From assembly GCA_036250195.1 (NCBI GenBank), contig JAVHZZ010000003.1, positions 91,122,918 to 91,186,917 of the forward strand: a stretch of DNA of 64,000 bases. Reading direction: 5' to 3'. This document shows positions 44,620 through 53,035 of this stretch, piece by piece. The position numbers and the translations under genes are program-made. Within the stretch, counting starts at the first letter, position 1. Every line of letters starts with the position of its first letter. The DNA is from Mixophyes australis (lineage: Eukaryota > Chordata > Amphibia > Anura > Limnodynastidae). Below the pieces are notes generated by a model. That model saw nothing but the letters and a program-made list of their open reading frames with translations, did no database searches and was not told where the DNA came from.

Positions 44620-44680
44620 GTTGTTGAACGGACTCTGTGCCAATTCAACGTTTCACAGAACTCCTGTCTGCTTCATCAGG
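44620..44680 (-). ncRNA. candidate hammerhead ribozyme motif (Penelope-like)
   Basis: On the minus strand an intact CCTGATGA (TCATCAG at 44673-44679) is followed by AGCAGA, a loop and TCTGT, which can form stem II, then GAAAC (44650-44654). A 6-bp hairpin GTTGAA/TTCAAC (44623-44649) follows as a possible stem III. Both conserved core boxes are present. The cleavage-site NUH after stem III and a stem I partner are not obvious, so activity is doubtful. Confidence 0.45.
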
Positions 44681-45348
44681 AAAGCTTCAGATCATCTACT
44701 TCATTGAATTCACATGGATGTTTTATTTGGGAGCCTGATCTGTCCTAGCAGAGATCCATAAAGACTCTCTAATACAGGGACTTCTCGTGATATTCTGGGA
44801 ATTTTGTCACTCATTCTCAGGCGCTGTTCAGATGATCTATTTACAAAGCTGTTTTCTCTCAAAGACAAAGGGAGACTAAAAGAACAAGGTTTAAGGGTAA
44901 GATGAACAGATGCACTGCCTTACCTTGACTAAACATGTATTCTGCTTCAATTTATGGGTCTAAATGGGGTGCTCTCTGGAGCAGAGTGGTTAGGTAAGCT
45001 TTCTTGCAGAGATGAAGGTATAGTGACCACTTGAAGTTTTGAGGGTTGAAAACAATTTGGTACAAACCATCCAAAATTTAGGTAAGAGGAAATATTGCAA
45101 GAACTAAATACTGGAGAAGGGAATTGTAGGTGGTGGTACACTATGATGAAAGGTGTAAGTCATTGACAGAGTGAAGATCACTGCTAGAGTGATATATATT
45201 GAAACAAGAGAAGAGAGATGGGCAATTACAGCATTTAGGACTTTGAAGTTCAGAAAAATAATGTTGTACAATGACTAGTCAGTACAATGACTGATAAGAG
45301 TTGCAGCATTAGTAGAAAAAATTAGTAAGGAAACCAGTCTAGCAACTG
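44681..45348. other. non-genic stretch left of element C
   Basis: No gene. The last 150 bp (GGCAATTACAGCATTTAGGA onward) resemble untranslated LINE sequence and continue after element C at 50896, showing that C landed inside an older repeat. Confidence 0.45.
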
Positions 45349-45353
45349 CATAT

Positions 45354-46008
45354 TGTCACGACTGTAGTGGGTGTATGACTGGTAGAAGGTACCTGCTGTT
45401 GTTGGCGCAACTCAGAGGAAGGCGCGGAGTCTAACGTGCCCCTGGTATTCACCAGGAACCCCCGCAAGGAAGTATGGACTCCGCTGCAGGGACACGCAGG
45501 TCGCGGTCCTTCCTAGAGTCCACAGCGAGATACAAGGGGGTGTCAGACAGGCCGGTTCAGCAACGTTCAGGTAGAGGAGGTACAAAAGGGAAATCCAGAA
45601 GAATGGTCAGGCAAGCCGAGTCGGTAATCTTCAGGGAGCGCAGTACAAGGCAGAATCCAGATAGGGGTGGTCAAACGGTCCGGGTCAAAAGGGTCACAGG
45701 CAGCACGAGGAAGGTCAGGAACAATATAGCAACTGGTACACAGAAACGCTGGAGGCAGGAAGACCTGATACTCTGGCACTGGTAGGAGGGCCAGAGAAAG
45801 TTTAAATACTGGAGTGCTCCAATAGAATCAGCGCTGCAGCGCTGTCATCCTCAGCGCCGGAATCACTTATAGCGTCCCGTTGCCTAGCAACGGGTCGCAC
45901 TGTCTAGCAGAGGTCAGGCGGCCGAGAATCCGGAAATGACGCGTCTGGTTGCCTAGCAACCAGACGCGCGATCACACAGTCAGGCGGCCGTGCGGACGGC
46001 GCCTGACA
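45354..46008 (-). repeat. 3' LTR of chromovirus C
   Basis: 655 bp, TGTCAGGCGCCGTCC to GTCGTGACA in element orientation. Contains the TATA-like AGTATTTAAA (45801-45810) and two X-box-like palindromes at 45879-45891 and 45948-45960, the second within a 29-nt perfect hairpin with 13-bp arms (45940-45968). A 103-codon frame on the opposite strand appears identically in both LTRs and is probably incidental. Confidence 0.96.
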
Positions 46009-46433
46009 GTATACCCTCCTCTTCCTCCTCCTGTTTGAAGGAACTTCTTGAGAATTCTAGGAGCGTGAAGGTCCTGCTTGTCCACCCATGATCTCTCCTC
46101 TGGGCCAAATCCTTTCCAATGGACCAGAAATTGCTGTTTGCCACGAAGAATGCGAGAAGCCAAGATCCGACTGACTTCGAATTCAGTTCCAGAAGAGGTT
46201 TGTATTGGTGGGGGACGACCGGGAGGTCGATAGAATTTATTGAGTACCAGTGGTCGTAGTAATGAGACATGAAAAGTATTATGACATCTCAGAGAAGGAG
46301 GAAGTTTCAATTTGAAGCATACAGGATTAATGACTTGCATGATGGTGTACGGGCCAATAAATCGAGGAGCCATCTTCATAGAAGGGACCTTTAGTCTTAG
46401 GTCCCGGGTGGATAGCCATACCTGGTCTCCCAC
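45972..46433 (-). CDS. pol: integrase C-terminus with chromodomain, element C
   Basis: 153 codons open after a frameshift that separates it from the main pol frame. A GPY/F module (RFIGPYTIMQVINPVCFKL, 24-42) is followed by FHVSLLRPL and a chromodomain at about 83-133 (GTEFEVSRILASRILRG with QFLVHWKGFGPEERSW). These regions position the integrase on DNA and on modified histones. The last residues run through the polypurine tract and end inside the LTR (stop at 45972-45974), as in element B. Confidence 0.88.
   Translation of the reverse strand: MGDQVWLSTRDLRLKVPSMKMAPRFIGPYTIMQVINPVCFKLKLPPSLRCHNTFHVSLLRPLVLNKFYRPPGRPPPIQTSSGTEFEVSRILASRILRGKQQFLVHWKGFGPEERSWVDKQDLHAPRILKKFLQTGGGRGGYTVRRRPHGRLTV
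46009..46033 (-). promoter_or_regulatory. polypurine tract of chromovirus C
   Basis: In element orientation an AGGAGGAGGAAGAGGAGGG run lies just before GTATAC and the 3' LTR. This is the usual plus-strand primer of LTR retrotransposons. Confidence 0.8.
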
Positions 46434-46435
46434 CT

Positions 46436-48898
46436 TTAAGAGAGGAGTGGCCCTCCGATGACGATCTGCAAAGATCTTGTGATGCTGAGTAGCCTTGAGT
46501 AAAGCCGTCTTAGTCTGAGCCCAAATGAGAGATATTCCCGATAAAGAGTATCTACGGCTGGAACCGGTGAAGAGGACACTGGAAAAGGATCCGGAAACAC
46601 AGGGTGACTTCCGTATACAATAAAGAACGGAGAGAATCCGGTAGACTCATGAATGTGTTGCTTATGGGAGAACTCCGCCCAAGGAAGGAATTGAGACCAT
46701 TTATTTTGGTTGTCGGAGGTAAAACAGCGGAGGAATGTCTCGAGATCCTGATTGATTCGCTCCGTCTGTCCGTTGGTTTGCGGATGGTATCCCGAAGAGA
46801 ATTTCAATTCTATGTTTACTCTCTTACAAAAGGTTCTCCAAAACTGGGATGTAAATTGGACTCCGCGGTCCGAAATGATCTCCTTCGGGCACCCATGTAG
46901 TCTGAATATCTCCTTGATAAAGATATCTGCCAGACGACTGGCCGTGGGCAGTCCAGTTAGAGGAATAAAATGTGCCATCTTCGAAAATCGATCAATAACC
47001 ACCCAGATAGTGGTAAACCCTGCACTGAGGGGTAGGTCTGTGATAAAATCCATGGCCACACTTTCCCAAGGAGCATCGGGGATAGGAAGTGGACGAAGAA
47101 GGCCTGCCGGGACTCTTCTACAAGTTTTGTGTTGAGCACAGGTAGTGCAGGAAGCAATAAATCTCTCAACATCGGCACGTACATTAGGCCACCAGAAGCG
47201 TCGGCAAAGCAGCGATGTTGTCTTCTTTACTCCAGCATGGCCGGCAATGCGGGATGAATGAGCCCACTGCAGGGTCTTGAATCGGAGATGGGGTTCCACA
47301 AATGACCGGCCTGGAGGAGGAGAGGACGTTTTGGTCCTAGTAAGGGCTACGATATTAGAAGGATCAATAATATGCTGCGGAACCAATGGTCTTAAACGAT
47401 CGGAATCGTCAAATGAGCGAGATAATGCATCAGCACGTCCATTCTTGGCTCCCGGGCAGAATGTGAGCTTCATGTCAAATCGAGCAAAGAAGGATGCCCA
47501 GCGGGCTTGCCGAGGATTAAGGCAACGAGCCTCTTGAATGAACACTAGATTCCGATGGTCGGTAAACACAGTAACAGGAAATATAGCCCCCTCCAACAGA
47601 TGTCGCCACTCCTCCAGAGCCGCCTTGATGGCCAGTAATTCCTTGTCCCCTATTCCATAATTACATTCGCTTGGAAGAAATCGTCTGGAGAAAAACCCAC
47701 ACGGGTTGTGTGAGCCAGCCGGAGACTCTTGAAAAAGCACCGCCCCAATGCCTACTGAGGATGCATCTACCTCTAGGAAGAAAGGTCGTTCTTGATCTGG
47801 CTGGGACAGAACTGGGGCTGAAGAGAATGCTTTCTTTAACGTTATGAAGGCAGACATGGCCTCCGAAGACCAGACCCTAGGGTTGGCAGTCTTCCTGGTT
47901 AACGCTGTAATGGGGGCTATAATGGTGGAGAATCCCTGAATAAATTGGCGATAATAGTTTGCAAAGCCGATGAACCTTTGAATAGCTTTAAGGCCTTGTG
48001 GCTGAGGCCAGTCCAGAATAGCTGACACCTTGGTGGGATCCATACAAAGACCATGACCCGACACGATGAAACCAAGAAAAGATACCTGACTAATCTCAAA
48101 CACACATTTCTCCAGCTTGCAATAGAGGTGATGTTCCCGAAGTCTACGTAAGACCTCCTTTACTTGTTCCCGATGAGTCTTCAGATCTTTAGAAAATATT
48201 AATATATCGTCTAGATATACTACCACAGAAGTGTATAACAGGTCATGAAAGATATCGTTAACGAAGGTTTGGAAGATGGCTGGGGCGTTGCAGAGGCCGA
48301 AGGGCATCACCAGGTACTCGAAATGTCCATCTCTGGTGTTAAAGGCCGTTTTCCATTCGTCTCCTTCTTTGATGCGAATCAAATTATAGGCCCCACGGAG
48401 ATCTAGTTTGGAAAAGATTTGAGATCCACTGAGTTTGTCAAAGAGGTCGGAGATGAGAGGTAGTGGATATCGATTTTTGACAGTGATGCGGTTGAGAGGA
48501 CGATAATCAATACAAGGCCGAAGAGACCCATCCTTCTTCTTAACAAAAAAAAACCCTGCACCCGCTGGGGAAGTAGATTTGCGGATAAATCCCCGTTTCA
48601 GGTTTTCTGAAATATATTGAGACATGGCTGACGTCTCTGGACGAGATAAAGGGTAGGTCCGCCCTTTGGGGATGGGTTGGTCAGGAGATAAAACAATAGC
48701 GCAATCCCAGGGACGATGAGGAGGCAAGATCTCCGCTTCCACTTTACTGAATACATCCTGGAATTCCATATAGGCCTCAGGAAGGTGGGTTAGCTCGGAA
48801 TGAGCCATTACTTGACATTTAGGAGGCAAGACTCTAGACAGACATTCAAAGCGACAACCTTCACCCCACGACATAACTTGAGCGTGGTCCCAATCCAT
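46436..48898 (-). CDS. pol: RT, RNase H and integrase of chromovirus C
   Basis: 820 codons. RT: motif [10 protein letters not shown] (D166), PFGLCN (199-204), YLDD (228-231). RNase H: D378 (VDAS), E420 (DKELLA), D447 (FTDH), D490 (ADALSR). Integrase: zinc-binding H547, H554, C584, C587; catalytic D617, D677, E713, spaced 59 and 35. All catalytic residues are present. The frame starts right after a TAG in the protease-RT linker, so the first Met is not a natural start; the protein should come from a gag-pro-pol polyprotein. The end (from about residue 785) is frameshifted and loses the chromodomain. Confidence 0.94.
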   Translation of the reverse strand: MDWDHAQVMSWGEGCRFECLSRVLPPKCQVMAHSELTHLPEAYMEFQDVFSKVEAEILPPHRPWDCAIVLSPDQPIPKGRTYPLSRPETSAMSQYISENLKRGFIRKSTSPAGAGFFFVKKKDGSLRPCIDYRPLNRITVKNRYPLPLISDLFDKLSGSQIFSKLDLRGAYNLIRIKEGDEWKTAFNTRDGHFEYLVMPFGLCNAPAIFQTFVNDIFHDLLYTSVVVYLDDILIFSKDLKTHREQVKEVLRRLREHHLYCKLEKCVFEISQVSFLGFIVSGHGLCMDPTKVSAILDWPQPQGLKAIQRFIGFANYYRQFIQGFSTIIAPITALTRKTANPRVWSSEAMSAFITLKKAFSSAPVLSQPDQERPFFLEVDASSVGIGAVLFQESPAGSHNPCGFFSRRFLPSECNYGIGDKELLAIKAALEEWRHLLEGAIFPVTVFTDHRNLVFIQEARCLNPRQARWASFFARFDMKLTFCPGAKNGRADALSRSFDDSDRLRPLVPQHIIDPSNIVALTRTKTSSPPPGRSFVEPHLRFKTLQWAHSSRIAGHAGVKKTTSLLCRRFWWPNVRADVERFIASCTTCAQHKTCRRVPAGLLRPLPIPDAPWESVAMDFITDLPLSAGFTTIWVVIDRFSKMAHFIPLTGLPTASRLADIFIKEIFRLHGCPKEIISDRGVQFTSQFWRTFCKRVNIELKFSSGYHPQTNGQTERINQDLETFLRCFTSDNQNKWSQFLPWAEFSHKQHIHESTGFSPFFIVYGSHPVFPDPFPVSSSPVPAVDTLYREYLSFGLRLRRLYSRLLSITRSLQIVIGGPLLS

Positions 48899-48901
48899 CT
48901 A

Positions 48902-49350
48902 AGGAGAATGTCTTCTCAGCCATGGTAGTCCCAAGATGAGGGGATTAATGGACCTCGGCAACACCAAAAGTTGGATCATTTCGCTGTGAAGTACTCCTAC
49001 CCTCAACCGAACAGGAGAAGTCACGGAGGAGATGGAGCCGTGAGTGACACGACTGCCGTCAGAGATAACGGTTGGGGCAACGGGTTCAGAGGTATTTGGA
49101 GCTGCGAAGCTAGATCCGCCGAAATGAAGTTCCCGGAGGAGCCGGAGTCCACAAAGGCCGTGGTGGAAAAAGTACCCTTGGGGGTGCTCAGGATGACAGC
49201 CATCTGAAATTCTGGAGAATTTTCTTTAGAATAGGGAGCAACTGTGGATTCTCCTAAAACGGCCTCCCCGCCACCGTTTAGGAGGAAGAGTTTCCCGGTT
49301 TCTTGGGACAAACTCTTAGCAGGTGTCCCGGATCTCCACAATACAGACAC
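48902..49350 (-). pseudogene. pro: aspartic protease region of chromovirus C, frameshifted
   Basis: In the -1 frame to gag the sequence has STTAFVDSGSSGNFISADLA, the DSG active site with the NFIS signature. The frame then leaves the family near 49070 and ends at APSPP (49021). The expected continuation (VTHGSISSVTSPVRL through LILGLPWLRRHSP) is found in another frame and hits a TAG at 48899-48901. Protease should cleave the polyprotein during maturation; this copy needs at least two corrections or readthrough, which may also reflect assembly errors. Confidence 0.85.
49251..49296 (-). promoter_or_regulatory. -1 programmed ribosomal frameshift signal, element C
   Basis: The slippery heptamer G GGA AAC sits in the gag frame (49290-49296). 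After a 5-nt spacer an 11-bp stem with one bulge follows: CTCCTAAACGG (49274-49284) pairs with CCGTTTTAGGAG (49251-49262) around an 11-nt loop. The gag stop TAA (49278-49280) lies in the stem. Protease is in the -1 frame. GGGAAAC is a known retroviral slippery sequence, so the call is strong by rule. Confidence 0.85.
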
Positions 49351-50222
49351 AGGCGTTGTTTGAAGCGTCTCTCCCTCTCTTCAAGGGATAATTTAGAGCG
49401 TCCTACTTGCATTGGTTCGTCCACTGGCAGGATGGGATTTTGGAACTGGGGTGCTAGCCGTGGTATGAACCGTTTGCCAGGAGAGCGTTCCTGCGTGCGC
49501 TCTTGGTAACGCAAATCCACCTTGATGCACATGGAGATGAGAGAATCTAACTCAGCCGGGAGTTCTCTGGAAATTAACTCATCCTTAATCCGGTCCACCA
49601 GACCTTGCCAAAAGGTTGCCACCAGTGCTTCGTTATTCCATTTTAACTCGGAAGCCAGGGTTCGGAATTGAACTGCGTATTGCCCTACGGACAGGTCACC
49701 TTGGCGGAGGTTTAACAAGCTGGTAGCTGCAGAAGCAACTCTTCCGGGATCATCGAAGACTCTCCTGAAAGCTTCAATGAAAGAGTTGGAGTTATGAAGA
49801 AGTGGACCCCCTTGTTCCCATAAAGGTGAGGCCCAGGCAAGAGCTTGACCACTGAGGAGGGAGATGAGAAAAGCTACTTTGGTGCGTTCCGAAGGAAAGG
49901 CCCCTGGGTTGCACTCAAATTGGATGGCACATTGGTTCAGAAAGCCCCTGCACTTCTTGGGATCACCGTCAAACTTTTCGGGTGTCGGGATGCGTACACC
50001 GGAGGCCGCTGTAGAGACCGTAACCACACTGGATGCTGTGGATGCCGCAGAGGTTATGGCTGGTGTAGCGGGTGCAGCATTCTGAAATGTATCGAAGCGG
50101 GTAGCAATCCCTTGGACACATTGTAGAAGATGCGCTTGGGCTGCTTCTTGTTGCTCCACTCGTTGGGCCAAATGCAGGAGTAGGTCACGAGCAGACGGTT
50201 CACCAGACCCCTCCGTTGTCAT
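49278..50222 (-). CDS. gag: gag of chromovirus C
   Basis: 314 codons, intact. After a Glu/Gln-rich N-terminal helix and an Ala/Thr/Ser linker comes the gag core, with TPEKFDGDPKKCRGFLNQC, KVAFLISLLSGQALAWASPLW, FRRVFDDPGR and NLRQGDLSVGQYAVQF, then a basic stretch and a CCHC knuckle CLYCGDPGHLLRVC (292-305). It begins 13 nt after the LTR. Gag assembles the particle and packages RNA. It shares the plan of the B gag but is clearly a different family member. Confidence 0.95.
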   Translation of the reverse strand: MTTEGSGEPSARDLLLHLAQRVEQQEAAQAHLLQCVQGIATRFDTFQNAAPATPAITSAASTASSVVTVSTAASGVRIPTPEKFDGDPKKCRGFLNQCAIQFECNPGAFPSERTKVAFLISLLSGQALAWASPLWEQGGPLLHNSNSFIEAFRRVFDDPGRVASAATSLLNLRQGDLSVGQYAVQFRTLASELKWNNEALVATFWQGLVDRIKDELISRELPAELDSLISMCIKVDLRYQERTQERSPGKRFIPRLAPQFQNPILPVDEPMQVGRSKLSLEERERRFKQRLCLYCGDPGHLLRVCPKKPGNSSS

Positions 50223-50235
50223 GGCCAGAGTATAC
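50223..50235 (-). promoter_or_regulatory. 13-nt leader without tRNA primer site, element C
   Basis: GTATACTCTGGCC separates the LTR from the gag ATG. Reverse transcription of most LTR elements starts at a TGG-beginning primer-binding site just after the LTR. None is visible. The B leader GTAAGATCAGGCC is alike at nine of 13 positions and both continue into ATGAC. Confidence 0.65.
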
Positions 50236-50890
50236 TGTCACGACTGTAGTGGGTGTATGACTGGTAGAAGGTACCTGCTGTTGTTGGCGCAACTCAGAGG
50301 AAGGCGCGGAGTCTAACGTGCCCCTGGTATTCACCAGGAACCCCCGCAAGGAAGTATGGACTCCGCTGCAGGGACACGCAGGTCGCGGTCCTTCCTAGAG
50401 TCCACAGCGAGATACAAGGGGGTGTCAGACAGGCCGGTTCAGCAACGTTCAGGTAGAGGAGGTACAAAAGGGAAATCCAGAAGAATGGTCAGGCAAGCCG
50501 AGTCGGTAATCTTCAGGGAGCGCAGTACAAGGCAGAATCCAGATAGGGGTGGTCAAACGGTCCGGGTCAAAAGGGTCACAGGCAGCACGAGGAAGGTCAG
50601 GAACAATATAGCAACTGGTACACAGAAACGCTGGAGGCAGGAAGACCTGATACTCTGGCACTGGTAGGAGGGCCAGAGAAAGTTTAAATACTGGAGTGCT
50701 CCAATAGAATCAGCGCTGCAGCGCTGTCATCCTCAGCGCCGGAATCACTTATAGCGTCCCGTTGCCTAGCAACGGGTCGCGCTGTCTAGCAGAGGTCAGG
50801 CGGCCGAGAATCCGGAAATGACGCGTCTGGTTGCCTAGCAACCAGACGCGCGATCACACAGTCAGGCGGCCGTGCGGACGGCGCCTGACA
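50236..50890 (-). repeat. 5' LTR of chromovirus C
   Basis: 655 bp, one difference from the 3' LTR. As the upstream LTR it should contain the active promoter: TATA-like AGTATTTAAA at 50683-50692 and X-box-like palindromes at 50761-50773 and 50830-50842 upstream of it in element orientation. Confidence 0.96.
50761..50850 (-). promoter_or_regulatory. paired RFX X-box-like palindromes in LTR promoter
   Basis: Two copies of GTTGCCTAGCAAC (50761-50773 and 50830-50842) lie upstream of the TATA-like box. The second sits in a 29-nt perfect hairpin with 13-bp arms (50822-50850). Between them is CCGGAAATGACGCG, with ETS- and CRE-like parts. RFX factors bind GTNRCC(N0-3)RGYAAC; binding here is inferred. 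Confidence 0.6.
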
Positions 50891-50895
50891 CATAT

Positions 50896-52721
50896 ATGTT
50901 AGAATGAAGTAACCCCAACCAAATAAAAGGTAGCATAAATAAAGTTTTCAATCATTTTCAAGGAAGGACATGATTTTATTGATTATATTTTAGTAGTGTC
51001 AGCAATAAAAGCGTGAAATGTTTTGAAGTAGAATCGCCAACAAAACATGAATGAGTGGCGTAAGGGACAACATGGAATATAATGTGAGCTTGTATTATCA
51101 CAGTGATTTTGGCATTGTTAAAAAAATGGAGATGTCAGGTGAGGGAATGTTAGCGTAAGAAGTGAATACCAACATTTTGATCTTGGAGATGTTAATTCTG
51201 AGTTTGATGGAAAACATCAAAAAGGAGAAAGCTGATTGACAGTCAGTGCTGTTAATAAGAAGAGAGGGGAGAAAGCTCACAGTAGGAAGTGTGACATTGG
51301 ATGTCATCAGCATAGAGATCACTCTGAAATGAAAAACTGCTGATTATTTTCCCAAGATAGTTTGAATTGAGAATAGACATAAATCTTGTTCGTATAGCAA
51401 CAGGCTAGATCCTGGGCTGTGAGATGTTTAGTGAGTGTAATGCTGGCCACATGCTCTGTGATATTGTTGAAAATATCAGGTAATTGGCCCAATATTGCAG
51501 CCTATGTGGCCAAACACCATCCTCATTGGCAGATAATTATCAGATTAAAAACATCTGATTATTGGGTATAGGGGTAAATGTAATCAACAAGATCACCTCA
51601 AATTCCCTCTATTGGCCTGGCATACTGAATAGTTGTGGGATATAATACCACTGATGTTGGGCAGATTGGACAGTAGTCTTATGATGAGAGGAGCATTGTT
51701 TTCTCTACTATAATGTTTATCAAATGAACCAAGATAGCCAGAGTGTGCAGTTTACTAAAATCACCATTTAGGGGTAATACATGTATTACCATAAAAAGTC
51801 CACAAAAGGGGATTTATGCTTTCAGTAGTAAAGTCTGTCATACATGGGCCGACACTGGCAGTTACCCTGAGTTCCAAGCGACTAGACCCATGTCGAATTT
51901 TACTATACATATAGGAGGCCAAATTAGATGAGAACTTGCTGATGGTCTCAGTGCCTGTAATTATGTCGGTAGAAGACAGCGCACACAGCTGATAGTGGTC
52001 ACATTCTGACGGTCATATTCTGACTGCATTTATCAATAATTATCCAGTCAATTATAAACTGACTTTTATCAAGGATCAAGCTCATTTGGGGTTGACATAC
52101 TAGGACATCAGCCAGTTGTCAGCAATTGCTGTCGAAAACAGAGAGTGTTTAGCCAGAATTACTGACATACTCAAAACAAATTAGTGGAACCTTGTCTGAC
52201 TGACCTTGGTTTGTGTACAAATGTAGACTCTTCTAAATCTGACAATGTATTTATTTTACTTATTTAGTTATTTATTTATTTAGTTATTTATTTAGTTATT
52301 TATTTAGTTATTTATTCTACTACATGCTGCTTATGAACAAATTATGTTTTGCTGTGGAAAATAAAATCTTCCTCTGACGGGCCTTCTAAGTGCTAGTGAT
52401 AAATGTGTGTCATTTATACATTCCATGGGACAAAAAGTTCCCTAGAGAACTTTTTGCATTGACCTTGAACAGGTGCCTCTTTTCTTAATGCATTCAAGCA
52501 CAATTTGGCTAGTCTATGTTATAACTAAAACCCTCTATTACCTCCATTAGTTTTGTTGGCTTTGTAGTTAAATAATGTCCTTTTTTATGAACGGGTGCCC
52601 AAAACTGCTGTACACATTTTAGTTGAGTTCTTAATGATAATTCTTGTTTTATCAGCTTCCTCTTATCTGCCTATGCATCTAAATGCCAATTTACGATATT
52701 AGTTGCAGTGTCTTTGAGCAT
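50896..52721. other. non-genic stretch with TTTA-rich microsatellite
   Basis: The left part continues the older repeat into which C inserted. A TTATTTAGTTATTTA-type array lies at about 52250-52316. No gene motif elsewhere. Confidence 0.5.
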
Positions 52722-53035
52722 CACTCCAAAATTATTTCATTTTAAGAAAATTGACAAAGGTTCTCGTTATATGTAAACGTGAATACATAGGTGTAAGCCC
52801 TATCTCCACTTTTGAGAATGGCCACAGTGCAAACACTTTGTACCACCATGCGGTCTGAGATGGAAATAATAAAAGTACATGATTAGCGCCTATAAATTTG
52901 CGTTCACATCTGCATGCACACTTACATCTGATTGTACAAAAGGCATCCCATTACCTATGAGGTTTAAAAATCAATTTGTTTTGTGAAGGAAAAAGGCTCT
53001 ATGGCCCATTGTGAAAACAGGTATGCGCAATATCC
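52722..53035 (+). repeat. dispersed repeat R, copy 2
   Basis: 314 bp from CACTCCAAAATTATTTCA to GCGCAATATCC; the same sequence as 42249-42560 with scattered substitutions and a few small indels. Flanks differ completely between copies, which defines the ends. Family unknown. Confidence 0.85.

Larger units (their letters stand above)
45354..50890 (-). mobile_element. Ty3/Gypsy chromovirus C, young near-complete copy
   Basis: 5537 bp with 655-bp LTRs (45354-46008, 50236-50890) and a perfect 5-bp duplication CATAT (45349-45353, 50891-50895). By eye the LTRs differ at one base (A at 45899, G at 50781). The internal region encodes gag, protease, RT-RNase H-integrase and a chromodomain in the Ty3/Gypsy order. 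Three lesions break pol: a shift in protease, a TAG at 48899-48901 and a shift near 46530. Confidence 0.97.

Noticed and set aside
45474..45785. 103-codon frame found identically at 45474-45785 and 50356-50667
   Set aside because: It lies antisense within the LTRs of element C; identity only reflects LTR identity. No motif.
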